The notes below the pieces were generated by a model, which was not told the origin of the DNA, ran no database searches, and worked only from the letters and a program-made list of their open reading frames with translations. Both the position numbers and the translations under genes were made by a program. This document shows, in pieces, positions 36,076 through 45,683 of a stretch of DNA of 64,000 nucleotides (positions are counted from its first letter, which is position 1; the number at the start of each line of letters is the position of its first letter). Source of the stretch: Perspicuibacillus lycopersici (GTDB lineage: Bacteria; Bacillota; Bacilli; Bacillales; Caldibacillaceae); the NCBI RefSeq assembly GCF_025660475.1, contig NZ_JAOUSF010000001.1:682001-746000 (forward strand). The letters are read 5' to 3'.

Positions 36076-39000
36076 ATGCGAAGAAAAGTGAGAAAGAAAC
36101 TCAAAAAAGGAATGATCGTTCTATTACTACTAGCTCTATTCGTTTCTAATGTTAATCTTATCGGTCCCCCGAAAAGGATTTTAGCAGCAGAAGCCGACGG
36201 CACATCTGAAAATGTCGAAACCGTCATCACCTCCCCTATGCATGTAGAGGATGGCAAACCGACTGATATGAAAGCGGAAGATGAATCGAATCCAGATCCA
36301 TCTACTAGCACTCGACAGTCTAGTGATGCTACTAGAGAAGAACAGCAAACAGAATACATAGAGCAAGCAGCAACTAAAACAACTGGAAATGTACCACCAA
36401 TTTTAATTACAGAAATCATGCCGAATAATGCTGGCAGTGATGATTACGAGTATTTTGAGGTTTACAATAATTCCAATCAACCGATTGTATTAGATCATTA
36501 TACATTTGCCCTACGTTATACAGATGGCAGTGGCAATGAAGATGTGAAAATGAATTTTGCTCCAGTCACCTTAGAGCCAGAGGAAACGATCATATTTTGG
36601 AATAATTTATCCAATAAAGCATTAGCAGATTTCAATTCACACTACCAATTGAATTTATCTGCAGAAAATGTTGTCGAATACAGCGGTGCACCTGGATTCT
36701 ATAATAGCGGAAATCGTGCAGTTGTAATTAAAGACCGCTTAGGAAATGACGTTGTTTGGGCAAATTATTTGCTTGAGGATATTGGCAATGGACTTTCCGT
36801 GCATTATCAATTCCCAGAAGTAGGCATCGAAATGGATAAGTTTGCACAGCAAGTACAGCCAACTCCAGGTACATTGGTGGCTGGACAGGCCCCAGAACAA
36901 GTAGTAAATGTCCCGGATAACCAAGCACCGGAAATCAATCATACACCGATTGAACAAGCAATCGCGTTAGAGGATTTAGTTATTCCTGCGGAAATTAATG
37001 ATGATCAACAAAATGCACGAGCATTTCTTTACTATCAAGTAAATCCAAATACCGCTTTCGAAAAAATAGAAATGGAAACCTCTGATAATCATTATTTTCA
37101 AGCGGTCATTGCAAAAGAATTGTTATCACAGGCGTCTATTAGCTATTACATCGAAGCTACCGACCAGAATCATCGCGTCAACTTTGCAAAAGATATTCCA
37201 GTTCAAGTACCGATTACTGGTTTAGAGGATATCGATTTTAATCAATTACCACCACTAATGATTTCGGAAATTTCGCCTAATTCCAATGGTAGTGGCACCG
37301 ATTACTTTGAATATTTCGAGCTCTATAATAATACCGATCAACCAATCACTTTAACGAACTATTCGTTCCAATACTTATATACGGATTCAGGGGAAGAAAG
37401 AATATTCCAAGTCCCTCCTACTACCATTGAATCACAGGAGACAATTGTGTTCTGGTTTAATAACGGAAATAAAACAGTCGAACAATTCAATCAAAATTTT
37501 GGCACGAACTTGACAGAAGAACAAATCATTCCATTTACAGAAGGTTTTCCTGGTTTTGCAAACGGTGGTAATCGTGCGATTGTCATCCGTGATAATACAG
37601 GTACATCTGTCATTTCTGCAGCTTATTTTGCTAACGAAACTGATAATACTGGTGCAGTTGTGGAATATAAATATCCTTTAGCAGGAACAGAAATGGTCAC
37701 ACATCGCATTTTGGCTAATCCCACGCCTGGAACTATTGAGGAAGAACAGGTTCCGGCCACTCCTGTTCATGTACCAGAAGTGCCAGTTGATACAGAGCCA
37801 CCAGTAATTACACATTCTGCCATTATTGAAGGAGAAATATTAACACCAATTCAAGTGACAGCTACTGTAACCGATAATAGTGCAATACCAATTGTTACAC
37901 TTTATTACAAAGAAGAAAATGAAGATAATTTTTCCTCTGTATCTATGCGTAATAGCACTACTGATGCTGATGCATCTACGTACATAGGAGAAATTCCAGC
38001 TACAAGTGTCGTATCTTCCATGGTTTATTATATTGAGGCTACCGATGGATTCCAATCGGTACAAACAGCTGCATATACGATACATGTAGAGCAGCCAAAT
38101 ATAAATTACAATCAACTTCCAGAATTTCTTGTAACAGAGGTTGTACCAGACACAACGAATGTCGGTACTGCAGATGGCTATGAGTTTATCGAAATCTATA
38201 ATAATACGAATGAACCAATGAATTTCAAAGATTATAAGCTTTATTACCGTTATGGAACCGATGCTGGAACAGATGTCGTTTGGCCAGCGATTCCAGAGGA
38301 AGTGATAATTCCAGCTGGGGAAACGCTTGTTTTCTGGATCATAAACGATCAAAACCGTGAGTTAACCGTTGCGGATTTCAATGCCCATTACGACTCACAA
38401 TTAGTAGAGAATGAAAATATTGTCCGCATCTATAGTGGCGGAATGGCAAATGGAAGTATGCGTGGACTTGTTGTCGCAACCAATACTCATAAAGAGGTGT
38501 CAGTTGCTTACTATTTCGATGAGCCAAATGTTGATGACACTATGCCAGATAAAGGGATTCTCTATCGCTTCCCTACAAACAAATCAACACAATCAACGAA
38601 AATCGCCATAATGGATGCAACTCCAGGAATCGTAAAACCCTTCCAAGTGCCAGCCCAACCGGTGCAGCATGAAGAGGATTCCGTTCCACCTTCCATTGAA
38701 AATTTAACAGATGTTACAGAACTTGATCAAAAAGATGATATTCCGATAGTTATCAATGCCACCGATGACAAAGTCGTAAAGTCTGTACGCTTATTTTATA
38801 AGATTAATAATCAATCAGAATATCAGGAAGCTATTCTTCAGGAAGATTACGATGATATGCTCTATCATCATACAATCTACTCTCCTGATCTCATTGGGAA
38901 TCAATATGTAGATTATTATTTTGAAGTTTCCGATGGTCAAAATGAAGTAATAAGTGATACATATCGAGTGACCATTACAAGTGACTTAGACCAATCGAGC

Positions 39001-41820
39001 TTACGCTTAAATGTTGCAGATGGCGAAATATTAAATGGAACAGCCGTCCTAAAAGGAACTTCTGAAACAGATAATCCTGAAGATGTCACACTCTTTATTG
39101 ACGGAACAGAAGTAACCGATGATTTATACCACTCTGTTGAGCGAACAGCCTATTTCGCTTTTGAGGTAAATGGATTGAATACGTACTTCCAAAATGCTGT
39201 AACAATGGGCGATGACATCCTTTACTTGATGGATGATGACTGGTTAACACAATGGAAAACGTTCAGTATTCCGATTGAATCCGATCGCTTAACTGCCAAC
39301 ACAACGATAACGGTTCGTTCCGGAAACAAGGCATCTCCATTTGATTTAGATTCACCTGAGAACCGTGACGATTATGATTTACGAAATGTCCGACTCGTAC
39401 TTGCCGACGGAACGGTCTTGAAGGATCCAAATTTTAGTGATGCTTCACAGATTTTAAAAATGAATGATGCAAATCCATTTGTTGACTTTCATTTTTCGAT
39501 TACTGAGGAACATACTCGTTCCAAAACATATGATTGGGACACAACTGTAATTGCAGATGGTGAACATGAAATTAAAACAACAGATAATGACGAAGAAAAA
39601 ATTGCGCGAATCTTGATAGACAATACAGCACCAGTTATTCAAACAACAATTATGGATAATAAGGAATACAAAGGTGCGTTTACCATTGATGCAGAGGTAA
39701 CAGATGCGATTGCAGGAGTGGGGGACGTTCAAGTGACCTTAGATGATAAAGCAATCACACTACCATTTGAAACTGCATCATCTAAGCTACTTCCTGGTGA
39801 GCATATGCTAACAATTGTCGCTATTGATAAAGTAGGAAACAACCAGGAAATCACAAAGCGTTTCTCCGTAGTAAATGAAAACCCATTAAAACCAGTGCTT
39901 GTGGCACCCAATCCAGTAGCAGGTACTCCAATTGCAGGAGATCCTAGACTTCAAGTCCGTGTGACCGATCCAACAGGAGATGAACTAGATGTTACATTCT
40001 ATCAAGGGTTTCAATATGATCCAAGTCAAATCGACCACATTTCAGGCTATAAAAATGCTTCCGATACAGAACCACCGCAAACAATGGTACCGGAAGGCGA
40101 ACAAGCTTTCAATGATGAGGATCTTTCTCTCGTATCGGACATGGATGGAAACTATCTTGTAACAGATTCCGATACACAGTTCCCATATCACCGTTTTGAT
40201 GTAACAATTGATCGCTCGGTTGATGAAAATGATATTGTTGAGCTTGTTTGGAACGGAAATTCTTTAGAGGGTAGGAAAGTATCCATGTATGCATGGAATC
40301 ATACAACACAGGATTGGACGTTAATTGATTCGGACGTAGCAGGAACAGTAGACTTTGAACTAAAAGGAAATGTTGCTGTGCGTGATTTTGTCAAAGATGC
40401 AAAGGTCAATGTATTAATCCAGGATGAAATTCCTAGTACACCGGATGACTACGATTATACTTTTGTATGGATGTCCGATACCCAATATTATGCAGAAAGT
40501 TATCCATATATTTTTGATAGACAAACAGAATGGATTGCAGAAATGCAAGAGGAAATGAAAATTAAATATGTATTCCATACCGGGGATTTAGTAAATGTTT
40601 CTACCGAGGAATATCAATGGGAATATGCAGATGAGTATATGAAAGTTTTAGACGATGAAAACATCCCCTATGGCGTTTTAGCTGGTAATCATGATGTAAA
40701 TCAAGTAAACAATGATTATACGGATTATTACCGATATTTCGGTGCGGATCGCTTTGAAAATAAACCATACTATGGTGGTTCCTACGAAAACAATCGCGGT
40801 CATTATGATCTTATTTCCGCTGGTGGGAATGACTATATCATGGTATACCTTGGTTGGGGTGTAACTGACGAAGGCATTCAATGGATGAACGATGTGTTAG
40901 CAGCTTATCCAGATCGTAAGGCAATTTTAAGCTTCCATGAATACTTGCAAGCATCTGGAACGAGACATCCTCTCGGGGAAAAACTTTATAATGAAGTAGT
41001 GGTACCAAATAAAAATGTCATTGCAGTTTTAAGCGGACATTATCACGAAGCACAAACCCTTGTCAATGAAATTGATGACAATGGGGATGGTACAGTGGAT
41101 CGTAAAGTATATCAAATGCTAGCCGATTATCAAGCAGGACCTGAAGGTGGGCAAGGATATATGCGATTGCTGCATTTCGATCAAGAAAATAATAGAATAC
41201 TAGTGAATACGTATTCTCCTTATCTTGATGATTATAACTATTATGATGGAGAGGCATATCCAGGAAAAGATGAATTCGTTATTAACTTGGATTTATCTGC
41301 AGTGAAAAAACGTGTAGCCACCGACTATTTCTCTGTCAATGTGTATACCGATAGCGAAATTGGCAAAGACGAAAAGATACAAAGTGGAGAAATAGCTGAA
41401 ACCGTTTGGCCAGGTCTTGAAAATGACGTGACATACTCGTGGTACGCTGTTGCAGAGGATAAATACACTGGACGAACAGTCTCCAATATTTGGACATTTG
41501 TAAAAGGGGAAGATATTGCGCCACCGTCAACAACTGATCCAGCTGATGAGAATGACCCGGAACCATCTGATCCAGCGAATCCAGAATCGCCACCTGTTGA
41601 TGAGGGGCCAGGAAATGGGCAACCAAGTAATCAAGAGGATACCGGACAATCAAAAGAGGAAATAAATCTGGACCAACGGGATAAAGACCAAGAACCAGAA
41701 AAGAACTTACCAAATACAGCAAACAATTTTTATAACCTACTATTCACTGGTTCTATCATCCTTTTACTTACAGCTAAACTTTTCATCTATCAGAAGCGCA
41801 GAAATCGGAAGTTATCATAA
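36076..41820 (+). CDS. Sortase-anchored surface protein with three lamin-tail domains and a metallophosphoesterase
   Basis: A 1914-residue secreted protein. The signal peptide ends near residue 38 (RILAAEA). Three lamin-tail (LTD) domains follow at about 106-265, 390-550 and 681-870, each starting with a segment like PPILITEIMPNN and containing YFEVYNNSNQPI-type strands. Ig-like beta domains fill the spaces and the stretch to 1450. A calcineurin-like metallophosphoesterase spans about 1458-1680 with metal-binding motifs MSDTQYY, FHTGDLVN, LAGNHDVN, SFHEY and SGHYHE. After a Pro/Asp/Glu-rich spacer the C-terminus has LPNTA (1878), a hydrophobic segment and a basic tail, a sortase signal of the LPxTA type. 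It probably acts on a phosphoester outside the cell, such as nucleotides or nucleic acid. No sortase gene is nearby. AAGGAGG precedes the ATG. Confidence 0.9.
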   Translation: MRRKVRKKLKKGMIVLLLLALFVSNVNLIGPPKRILAAEADGTSENVETVITSPMHVEDGKPTDMKAEDESNPDPSTSTRQSSDATREEQQTEYIEQAATKTTGNVPPILITEIMPNNAGSDDYEYFEVYNNSNQPIVLDHYTFALRYTDGSGNEDVKMNFAPVTLEPEETIIFWNNLSNKALADFNSHYQLNLSAENVVEYSGAPGFYNSGNRAVVIKDRLGNDVVWANYLLEDIGNGLSVHYQFPEVGIEMDKFAQQVQPTPGTLVAGQAPEQVVNVPDNQAPEINHTPIEQAIALEDLVIPAEINDDQQNARAFLYYQVNPNTAFEKIEMETSDNHYFQAVIAKELLSQASISYYIEATDQNHRVNFAKDIPVQVPITGLEDIDFNQLPPLMISEISPNSNGSGTDYFEYFELYNNTDQPITLTNYSFQYLYTDSGEERIFQVPPTTIESQETIVFWFNNGNKTVEQFNQNFGTNLTEEQIIPFTEGFPGFANGGNRAIVIRDNTGTSVISAAYFANETDNTGAVVEYKYPLAGTEMVTHRILANPTPGTIEEEQVPATPVHVPEVPVDTEPPVITHSAIIEGEILTPIQVTATVTDNSAIPIVTLYYKEENEDNFSSVSMRNSTTDADASTYIGEIPATSVVSSMVYYIEATDGFQSVQTAAYTIHVEQPNINYNQLPEFLVTEVVPDTTNVGTADGYEFIEIYNNTNEPMNFKDYKLYYRYGTDAGTDVVWPAIPEEVIIPAGETLVFWIINDQNRELTVADFNAHYDSQLVENENIVRIYSGGMANGSMRGLVVATNTHKEVSVAYYFDEPNVDDTMPDKGILYRFPTNKSTQSTKIAIMDATPGIVKPFQVPAQPVQHEEDSVPPSIENLTDVTELDQKDDIPIVINATDDKVVKSVRLFYKINNQSEYQEAILQEDYDDMLYHHTIYSPDLIGNQYVDYYFEVSDGQNEVISDTYRVTITSDLDQSSLRLNVADGEILNGTAVLKGTSETDNPEDVTLFIDGTEVTDDLYHSVERTAYFAFEVNGLNTYFQNAVTMGDDILYLMDDDWLTQWKTFSIPIESDRLTANTTITVRSGNKASPFDLDSPENRDDYDLRNVRLVLADGTVLKDPNFSDASQILKMNDANPFVDFHFSITEEHTRSKTYDWDTTVIADGEHEIKTTDNDEEKIARILIDNTAPVIQTTIMDNKEYKGAFTIDAEVTDAIAGVGDVQVTLDDKAITLPFETASSKLLPGEHMLTIVAIDKVGNNQEITKRFSVVNENPLKPVLVAPNPVAGTPIAGDPRLQVRVTDPTGDELDVTFYQGFQYDPSQIDHISGYKNASDTEPPQTMVPEGEQAFNDEDLSLVSDMDGNYLVTDSDTQFPYHRFDVTIDRSVDENDIVELVWNGNSLEGRKVSMYAWNHTTQDWTLIDSDVAGTVDFELKGNVAVRDFVKDAKVNVLIQDEIPSTPDDYDYTFVWMSDTQYYAESYPYIFDRQTEWIAEMQEEMKIKYVFHTGDLVNVSTEEYQWEYADEYMKVLDDENIPYGVLAGNHDVNQVNNDYTDYYRYFGADRFENKPYYGGSYENNRGHYDLISAGGNDYIMVYLGWGVTDEGIQWMNDVLAAYPDRKAILSFHEYLQASGTRHPLGEKLYNEVVVPNKNVIAVLSGHYHEAQTLVNEIDDNGDGTVDRKVYQMLADYQAGPEGGQGYMRLLHFDQENNRILVNTYSPYLDDYNYYDGEAYPGKDEFVINLDLSAVKKRVATDYFSVNVYTDSEIGKDEKIQSGEIAETVWPGLENDVTYSWYAVAEDKYTGRTVSNIWTFVKGEDIAPPSTTDPADENDPEPSDPANPESPPVDEGPGNGQPSNQEDTGQSKEEINLDQRDKDQEPEKNLPNTANNFYNLLFTGSIILLLTAKLFIYQKRRNRKLS

Positions 41821-41832
41821 TTAAAACAATTA

Positions 41833-41857
41833 CCTGCCCCTCTTCATTTGGGGCAGG
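41833..41857 (+). terminator. Terminator of the surface protein gene
   Basis: Arms CCTGCCCC (41833-41840) and GGGGCAGG (41850-41857) with a nine-base loop, followed by TTATGTTT. The tail is weak; the stem is strong. The rest of the gap to 42053 shows nothing clear. Confidence 0.75.
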
Positions 41858-42052
41858 TTATGTTTATTGGTAAATATAAAAAAAAGAAGTTAACATCGTA
41901 TTCATTCTACTAAAGGATTTTATATATTATCTCACAACTCATGAAAACTACAAGCAACAAACACCCTTTTAACAACAGTCTTGTGAATAGAATAGAGCGA
42001 TTAAGAAACCATTCCCTTTTCCCATCATTTAAATGGACATTCATTTGCCAGC

Positions 42053-43975
42053 TCAAACATTACGATCTTCATTGATCCAAACAAGCATTTCGCCAGGTTG
42101 ACGGTTGCACCATGCAAAATATGGAACTGCTTTTATTATACAAGGGGTTTTTAAAAGTGCATTATTGACATATAAATCATCTGTATTTTCTACTAAACGA
42201 TATGCTTCCGCCTTAATAGTAACCATACCTTCAAATAGCCCTGTTCCATTTACCTCCTGTAGGATGGACTGTCTTGGTAATTGGATTGCCGGCAATTCTT
42301 TTCCGTTATCTACTTCTTCCAAGCAATAAAGAATTGGACCTCTTTGAATCGCGACCTTCCCAAGATTTTCTCTAACCTTTGGATTAGACCATATTCGCTC
42401 AGGCTTCATCGGGAAAATCAGCTCGATTTGATCATTATTTTCCCATGTTCTATTAATATAAAGATAGCCATTTTCTAAATGCTCTACGGAGATTAATTGA
42501 TTATTAACTTTTACGACTGGATTTTTGCACCAGCCTGGAATTCTTAAAGCTATAGTAAATTCGGTAGCGCTTTCTATCTCGATGGATAGCTTAACATCTC
42601 CATCCCATGGATAATTTGTCTCCTGTATAACTTTCACTTTTTGATTTTTAATGGAAACTGCCGATTCACTTCCGATATAAAGATGAACGAATAATTGATT
42701 ATCTTCCGTAGAATAAATAAAATCACCAATGGATCCTATCATTCTTGCTAAATTTGGCGGGCAACATGCACAAGTAAACCATTGTTGCCGAACGGCTTTG
42801 ACATGTCTTTTATCAAATCGATGGTTACAAGCCTTTGGCCATACCTCGAGTGGATTGACATAAAAGAATTTTTTCCCATCTAAATCCATCCCACTGATTG
42901 TTCCATTATACAAGGCACGTTCCATAACATCTGCATATTTTCGATTTTTTTCTAATCCAAGCATATTTCTTGCCCAAAATACAAGTCCGACACTTGCACA
43001 CGTCTCTGTATAGGATGTATCATTTGGCAGGTCATAATCAAAGGAAAATGATTCTCCATGTTCGCTTGAACCGATTCCTCCTGTTATATACATTTGCTTT
43101 TGAGTAACATTTTCCCATAGATTTTCACAGGCAATTTTAAGTGATTCATTATTCGTCTTTTTTGCCAAATCTGCCATCGCAGTATACATATAAACTGCCC
43201 GTACCGAATGCCCTACCGCTTGCTTTTGTTCAATCACTGGTTGATGGGATTGATTATATTGATTCCCACCAATATACCAATTTGGTCCTGTTTGTCCGCG
43301 TCTTTTTCTCTCTTCATCAAAATAATGCGGCTGTTTGCCACGTTGATGAATAAAATAATGACTTAAATGCAAGTACCGCTCATTTTCTGTCACTTCATAA
43401 AGCTTTAATAAAGCTAATTCAATTTCTTGATGACCTGGATAACCATGTATTTTTCCTTCTTCTTCTCCAAACACTTGATCGATATAATCAGCATATTTGC
43501 ATACAACATCCAAAAATTTCCTTTTGTTTGTTGCTTTATAATATGCAACTGCCGCCTCTATTAAATGTCCGGCACAATAAAGCTCATGATTATCCGTTAA
43601 ATTTGTCCAACGGTTATTTGGCTCTTTAATCGTATAATAGGTGTTTAAATAGCCATCCTCTTGTTGTGCCCGCTCTAACAAATCAATTACTTCATCTGCT
43701 GTTTTTTCTAATTGCTCATTTGGTTCATCCTTTAAAATATAGGCGACAGCTTCCAACCATTTTGCAACATCACTATCCTGGAAAACCATCCCAAAGAATT
43801 CCCCTTCAGCCTCCCCAGCGGCAATCCGGAAGTTTTCGATTGCATGGCTAGGTTCCGTATTTGGAAGGCGATCATTTAATGCCTCCCATTGATAGGGGAT
43901 TACTTCTTTTTTAACCGTTTCTAAATAGGAACGCCAAAACGTATCTTTTATTTGAACATTTTCGATTGATTTCAA
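42053..43975 (-). CDS. GH127 beta-L-arabinofuranosidase
   Basis: A 640-residue intracellular enzyme that removes beta-linked L-arabinofuranose. The zinc-binding active site of the GH127 family is complete: Glu324 and Cys326 in SYTETCASVG, and Cys404 and Cys405 in FTCACCPPNLARM, corresponding to Glu338, Cys340, Cys417 and Cys418 of HypBA1, with the same spacing. The start is TTG at 43973-43975 with GGAG nine bases upstream; an earlier in-frame TTG sits against that site. Last gene of the GH51-DUF6171-GH27-GH127 cluster, 72 bases after GH27. Small inverted repeat ATAAGC/GCTTAT (44012-44029) lies in between. Confidence 0.9.
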   Translation of the reverse strand: MKSIENVQIKDTFWRSYLETVKKEVIPYQWEALNDRLPNTEPSHAIENFRIAAGEAEGEFFGMVFQDSDVAKWLEAVAYILKDEPNEQLEKTADEVIDLLERAQQEDGYLNTYYTIKEPNNRWTNLTDNHELYCAGHLIEAAVAYYKATNKRKFLDVVCKYADYIDQVFGEEEGKIHGYPGHQEIELALLKLYEVTENERYLHLSHYFIHQRGKQPHYFDEERKRRGQTGPNWYIGGNQYNQSHQPVIEQKQAVGHSVRAVYMYTAMADLAKKTNNESLKIACENLWENVTQKQMYITGGIGSSEHGESFSFDYDLPNDTSYTETCASVGLVFWARNMLGLEKNRKYADVMERALYNGTISGMDLDGKKFFYVNPLEVWPKACNHRFDKRHVKAVRQQWFTCACCPPNLARMIGSIGDFIYSTEDNQLFVHLYIGSESAVSIKNQKVKVIQETNYPWDGDVKLSIEIESATEFTIALRIPGWCKNPVVKVNNQLISVEHLENGYLYINRTWENNDQIELIFPMKPERIWSNPKVRENLGKVAIQRGPILYCLEEVDNGKELPAIQLPRQSILQEVNGTGLFEGMVTIKAEAYRLVENTDDLYVNNALLKTPCIIKAVPYFAWCNRQPGEMLVWINEDRNV

Positions 43976-44047
43976 GAAAATCAACTCCTATTTTATATTT
44001 TTATAGGTATCATAAGCTAATCCGCTTATCCGAAATAAATATAGATG

Positions 44048-45331
44048 CTAGTTTGATAGTTTCACGAAAATGGAAGCATGCGGCTTTAGTTCAAAAGTAA
44101 TCCGATCTTCTACAGTTCCTAAATCTGTTTTATCCCATAAATTGCGCATTTTTTTTGGCTTTATACAGTCTAATTCATTTAAGGAGACTGAAACATTTGT
44201 AGTAGTTTCCCCAATATTAAACAATGCTACGTAAAGGTTTCCTTCTAAGTCCTTCGTAGACCAAACCACCTTGTCATTTTCTCGATAAATTTGACGGGCA
44301 CTATAGCCAGCTTTATGGACATGAAGAACTTCTTCATTTGTTAACAAAGACAATGTCCAATCATCATTGTCTCGCATCTCCCCACCAAACATTAAAGGGG
44401 ATTTAAATATCGTCCATAATGTCATCATTGTTCGCTGCTCATCCTTCGTAAAGCGCGTATATCGGTTGCTTGCACCACCATCTACTGAGCGTACCCCAAT
44501 TCTGCCTAACGGGAGCATATCTGCATCTGGCCAATAACCGGGACCAACTAATTTACTCCATTTATAGCAGCGTTCAAACATTTGATAAAGTAGTTCCCAA
44601 ATATCCCAAAAATCATCGGTCATTCTCCACATATTGGCATTTTCAACGAAAAGGCTCGCATGTTCTAAAGGTGCAGGTCCAGGTGAGAGACTTAAAACCA
44701 TCGGTCTCCCACATTGTTCTATTGCTTTTCTAATCAGCATTATTTCATCCGTATTGGTTCCATATAATGTGGATGCTGCAATATCGTCCACCTTTACAAA
44801 ATCCACTCCCCAATTTGCATATAGCTGAAATAAGGAATGATAGTATTCCTTTGCGCCTTCCTTCTTTGGATCAATTCCATACATATCCGTATTCCACGGA
44901 CAAATGGAGTTCGTATTTGCTATTTCCCGAGCACTTTTATTTGTACCGAAAATTGCCGTATTTTGATGAACAGCTTGCCTTGGAATACCTCTCATAATAT
45001 GAATACCGAATTTTAGTCCTAAGCTGTGGACGTAATCAGCCAATGGCTTAAAGCCTTTTCCATTTGCAGAAGAAGGAAACCGATTAGCTGCAGGAATTAA
45101 TCGCGAGTATTCATCCATTTCTAAAGGAACAAATGGCCGATACGCCGAGGAGACCGCTCCTGGCTCATACCATTGAATATCTACGACGATATACTCCCAA
45201 CCATATTTTTTTAAATTCTTTGCCATATACTCCGCATTTCCTTTTACTTCTTCCTCCGTAACCGTTGCCCCATAGCAATCCCAGCTATTCCATCCTATCG
45301 GTGGCGTAAGTGCATATTGATGGTGCTTCAT
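44048..45331 (-). CDS. GH27 alpha-galactosidase or beta-L-arabinopyranosidase
   Basis: A 427-residue clan GH-D enzyme without signal peptide. The N-terminus PPIGWNSWDCYG and the conserved VVDIQWYEP are typical. The nucleophile is Asp182 in FVKVDDIA and the acid/base lies in WRMTDDFWDIW (Asp239 or Asp240). GH27 includes alpha-galactosidases and beta-L-arabinopyranosidases; with arabinose-releasing enzymes on both sides, either activity fits. A C-terminal beta-sandwich of about 80 residues completes the normal length. Confidence 0.9.
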   Translation of the reverse strand: MKHHQYALTPPIGWNSWDCYGATVTEEEVKGNAEYMAKNLKKYGWEYIVVDIQWYEPGAVSSAYRPFVPLEMDEYSRLIPAANRFPSSANGKGFKPLADYVHSLGLKFGIHIMRGIPRQAVHQNTAIFGTNKSAREIANTNSICPWNTDMYGIDPKKEGAKEYYHSLFQLYANWGVDFVKVDDIAASTLYGTNTDEIMLIRKAIEQCGRPMVLSLSPGPAPLEHASLFVENANMWRMTDDFWDIWELLYQMFERCYKWSKLVGPGYWPDADMLPLGRIGVRSVDGGASNRYTRFTKDEQRTMMTLWTIFKSPLMFGGEMRDNDDWTLSLLTNEEVLHVHKAGYSARQIYRENDKVVWSTKDLEGNLYVALFNIGETTTNVSVSLNELDCIKPKKMRNLWDKTDLGTVEDRITFELKPHASIFVKLSN

Positions 45332-45445
45332 TCATTCACCTCTTTTATCCATTAAGCATGATCCGAATTTTCTCTTTGAAATAGCAACTTAAATACAGAC
45401 GAAGACCGCCAAAAGAAAATGTTGTCATTTGTTAGTAACTCCTAT

Positions 45446-45682
45446 TTACCATTGTCCAATCGGACAGCTTTTGTAAGGTAAACTTGCTCGGAACTTTACA
45501 AAACAGCCGCATTTACTACATGTATGGTTTAATAAATAATTACAGTTTTGACAAATGGACAATCGTTCATCTCTTTCTTCATCTGATAAAACATCGGCTT
45601 CGAGCGATAATTGCTCTATTACAAGTTCATCAACATTCAGCTGCGCAACCTGTTCTTTTATTCTACATCCAACACAAACCAT
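45446..45682 (-). CDS. Small Cys-rich protein (DUF6171-like)
   Basis: A 78-residue protein with CVGC at the start, CQNCNY in the middle and CSKCGCFVKFRAS near the end, plus a final SCPIGQW. The seven or eight Cys suggest one or two zinc sites; it resembles DUF6171 proteins. AAAGGAAAG precedes the ATG, and the gene begins two bases after the GH51 stop, so it is co-transcribed with arabinoside-degrading enzymes. Function unknown; it is an odd partner in a sugar operon. Confidence 0.75.
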   Translation of the reverse strand: MVCVGCRIKEQVAQLNVDELVIEQLSLEADVLSDEERDERLSICQNCNYLLNHTCSKCGCFVKFRASLPYKSCPIGQW

Positions 45683-45683
45683 C

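Noticed and set aside
36015-36419. 134-codon minus-strand frame at the start of the surface protein gene
   Set aside because: It lies opposite the signal peptide and first domain of a clearly real gene and has no ribosome site.
37840-38352. 170-codon minus-strand frame inside the large surface protein gene
   Set aside because: It is a shadow of the plus-strand gene, rich in Ile, Tyr and Cys, with no start signal.
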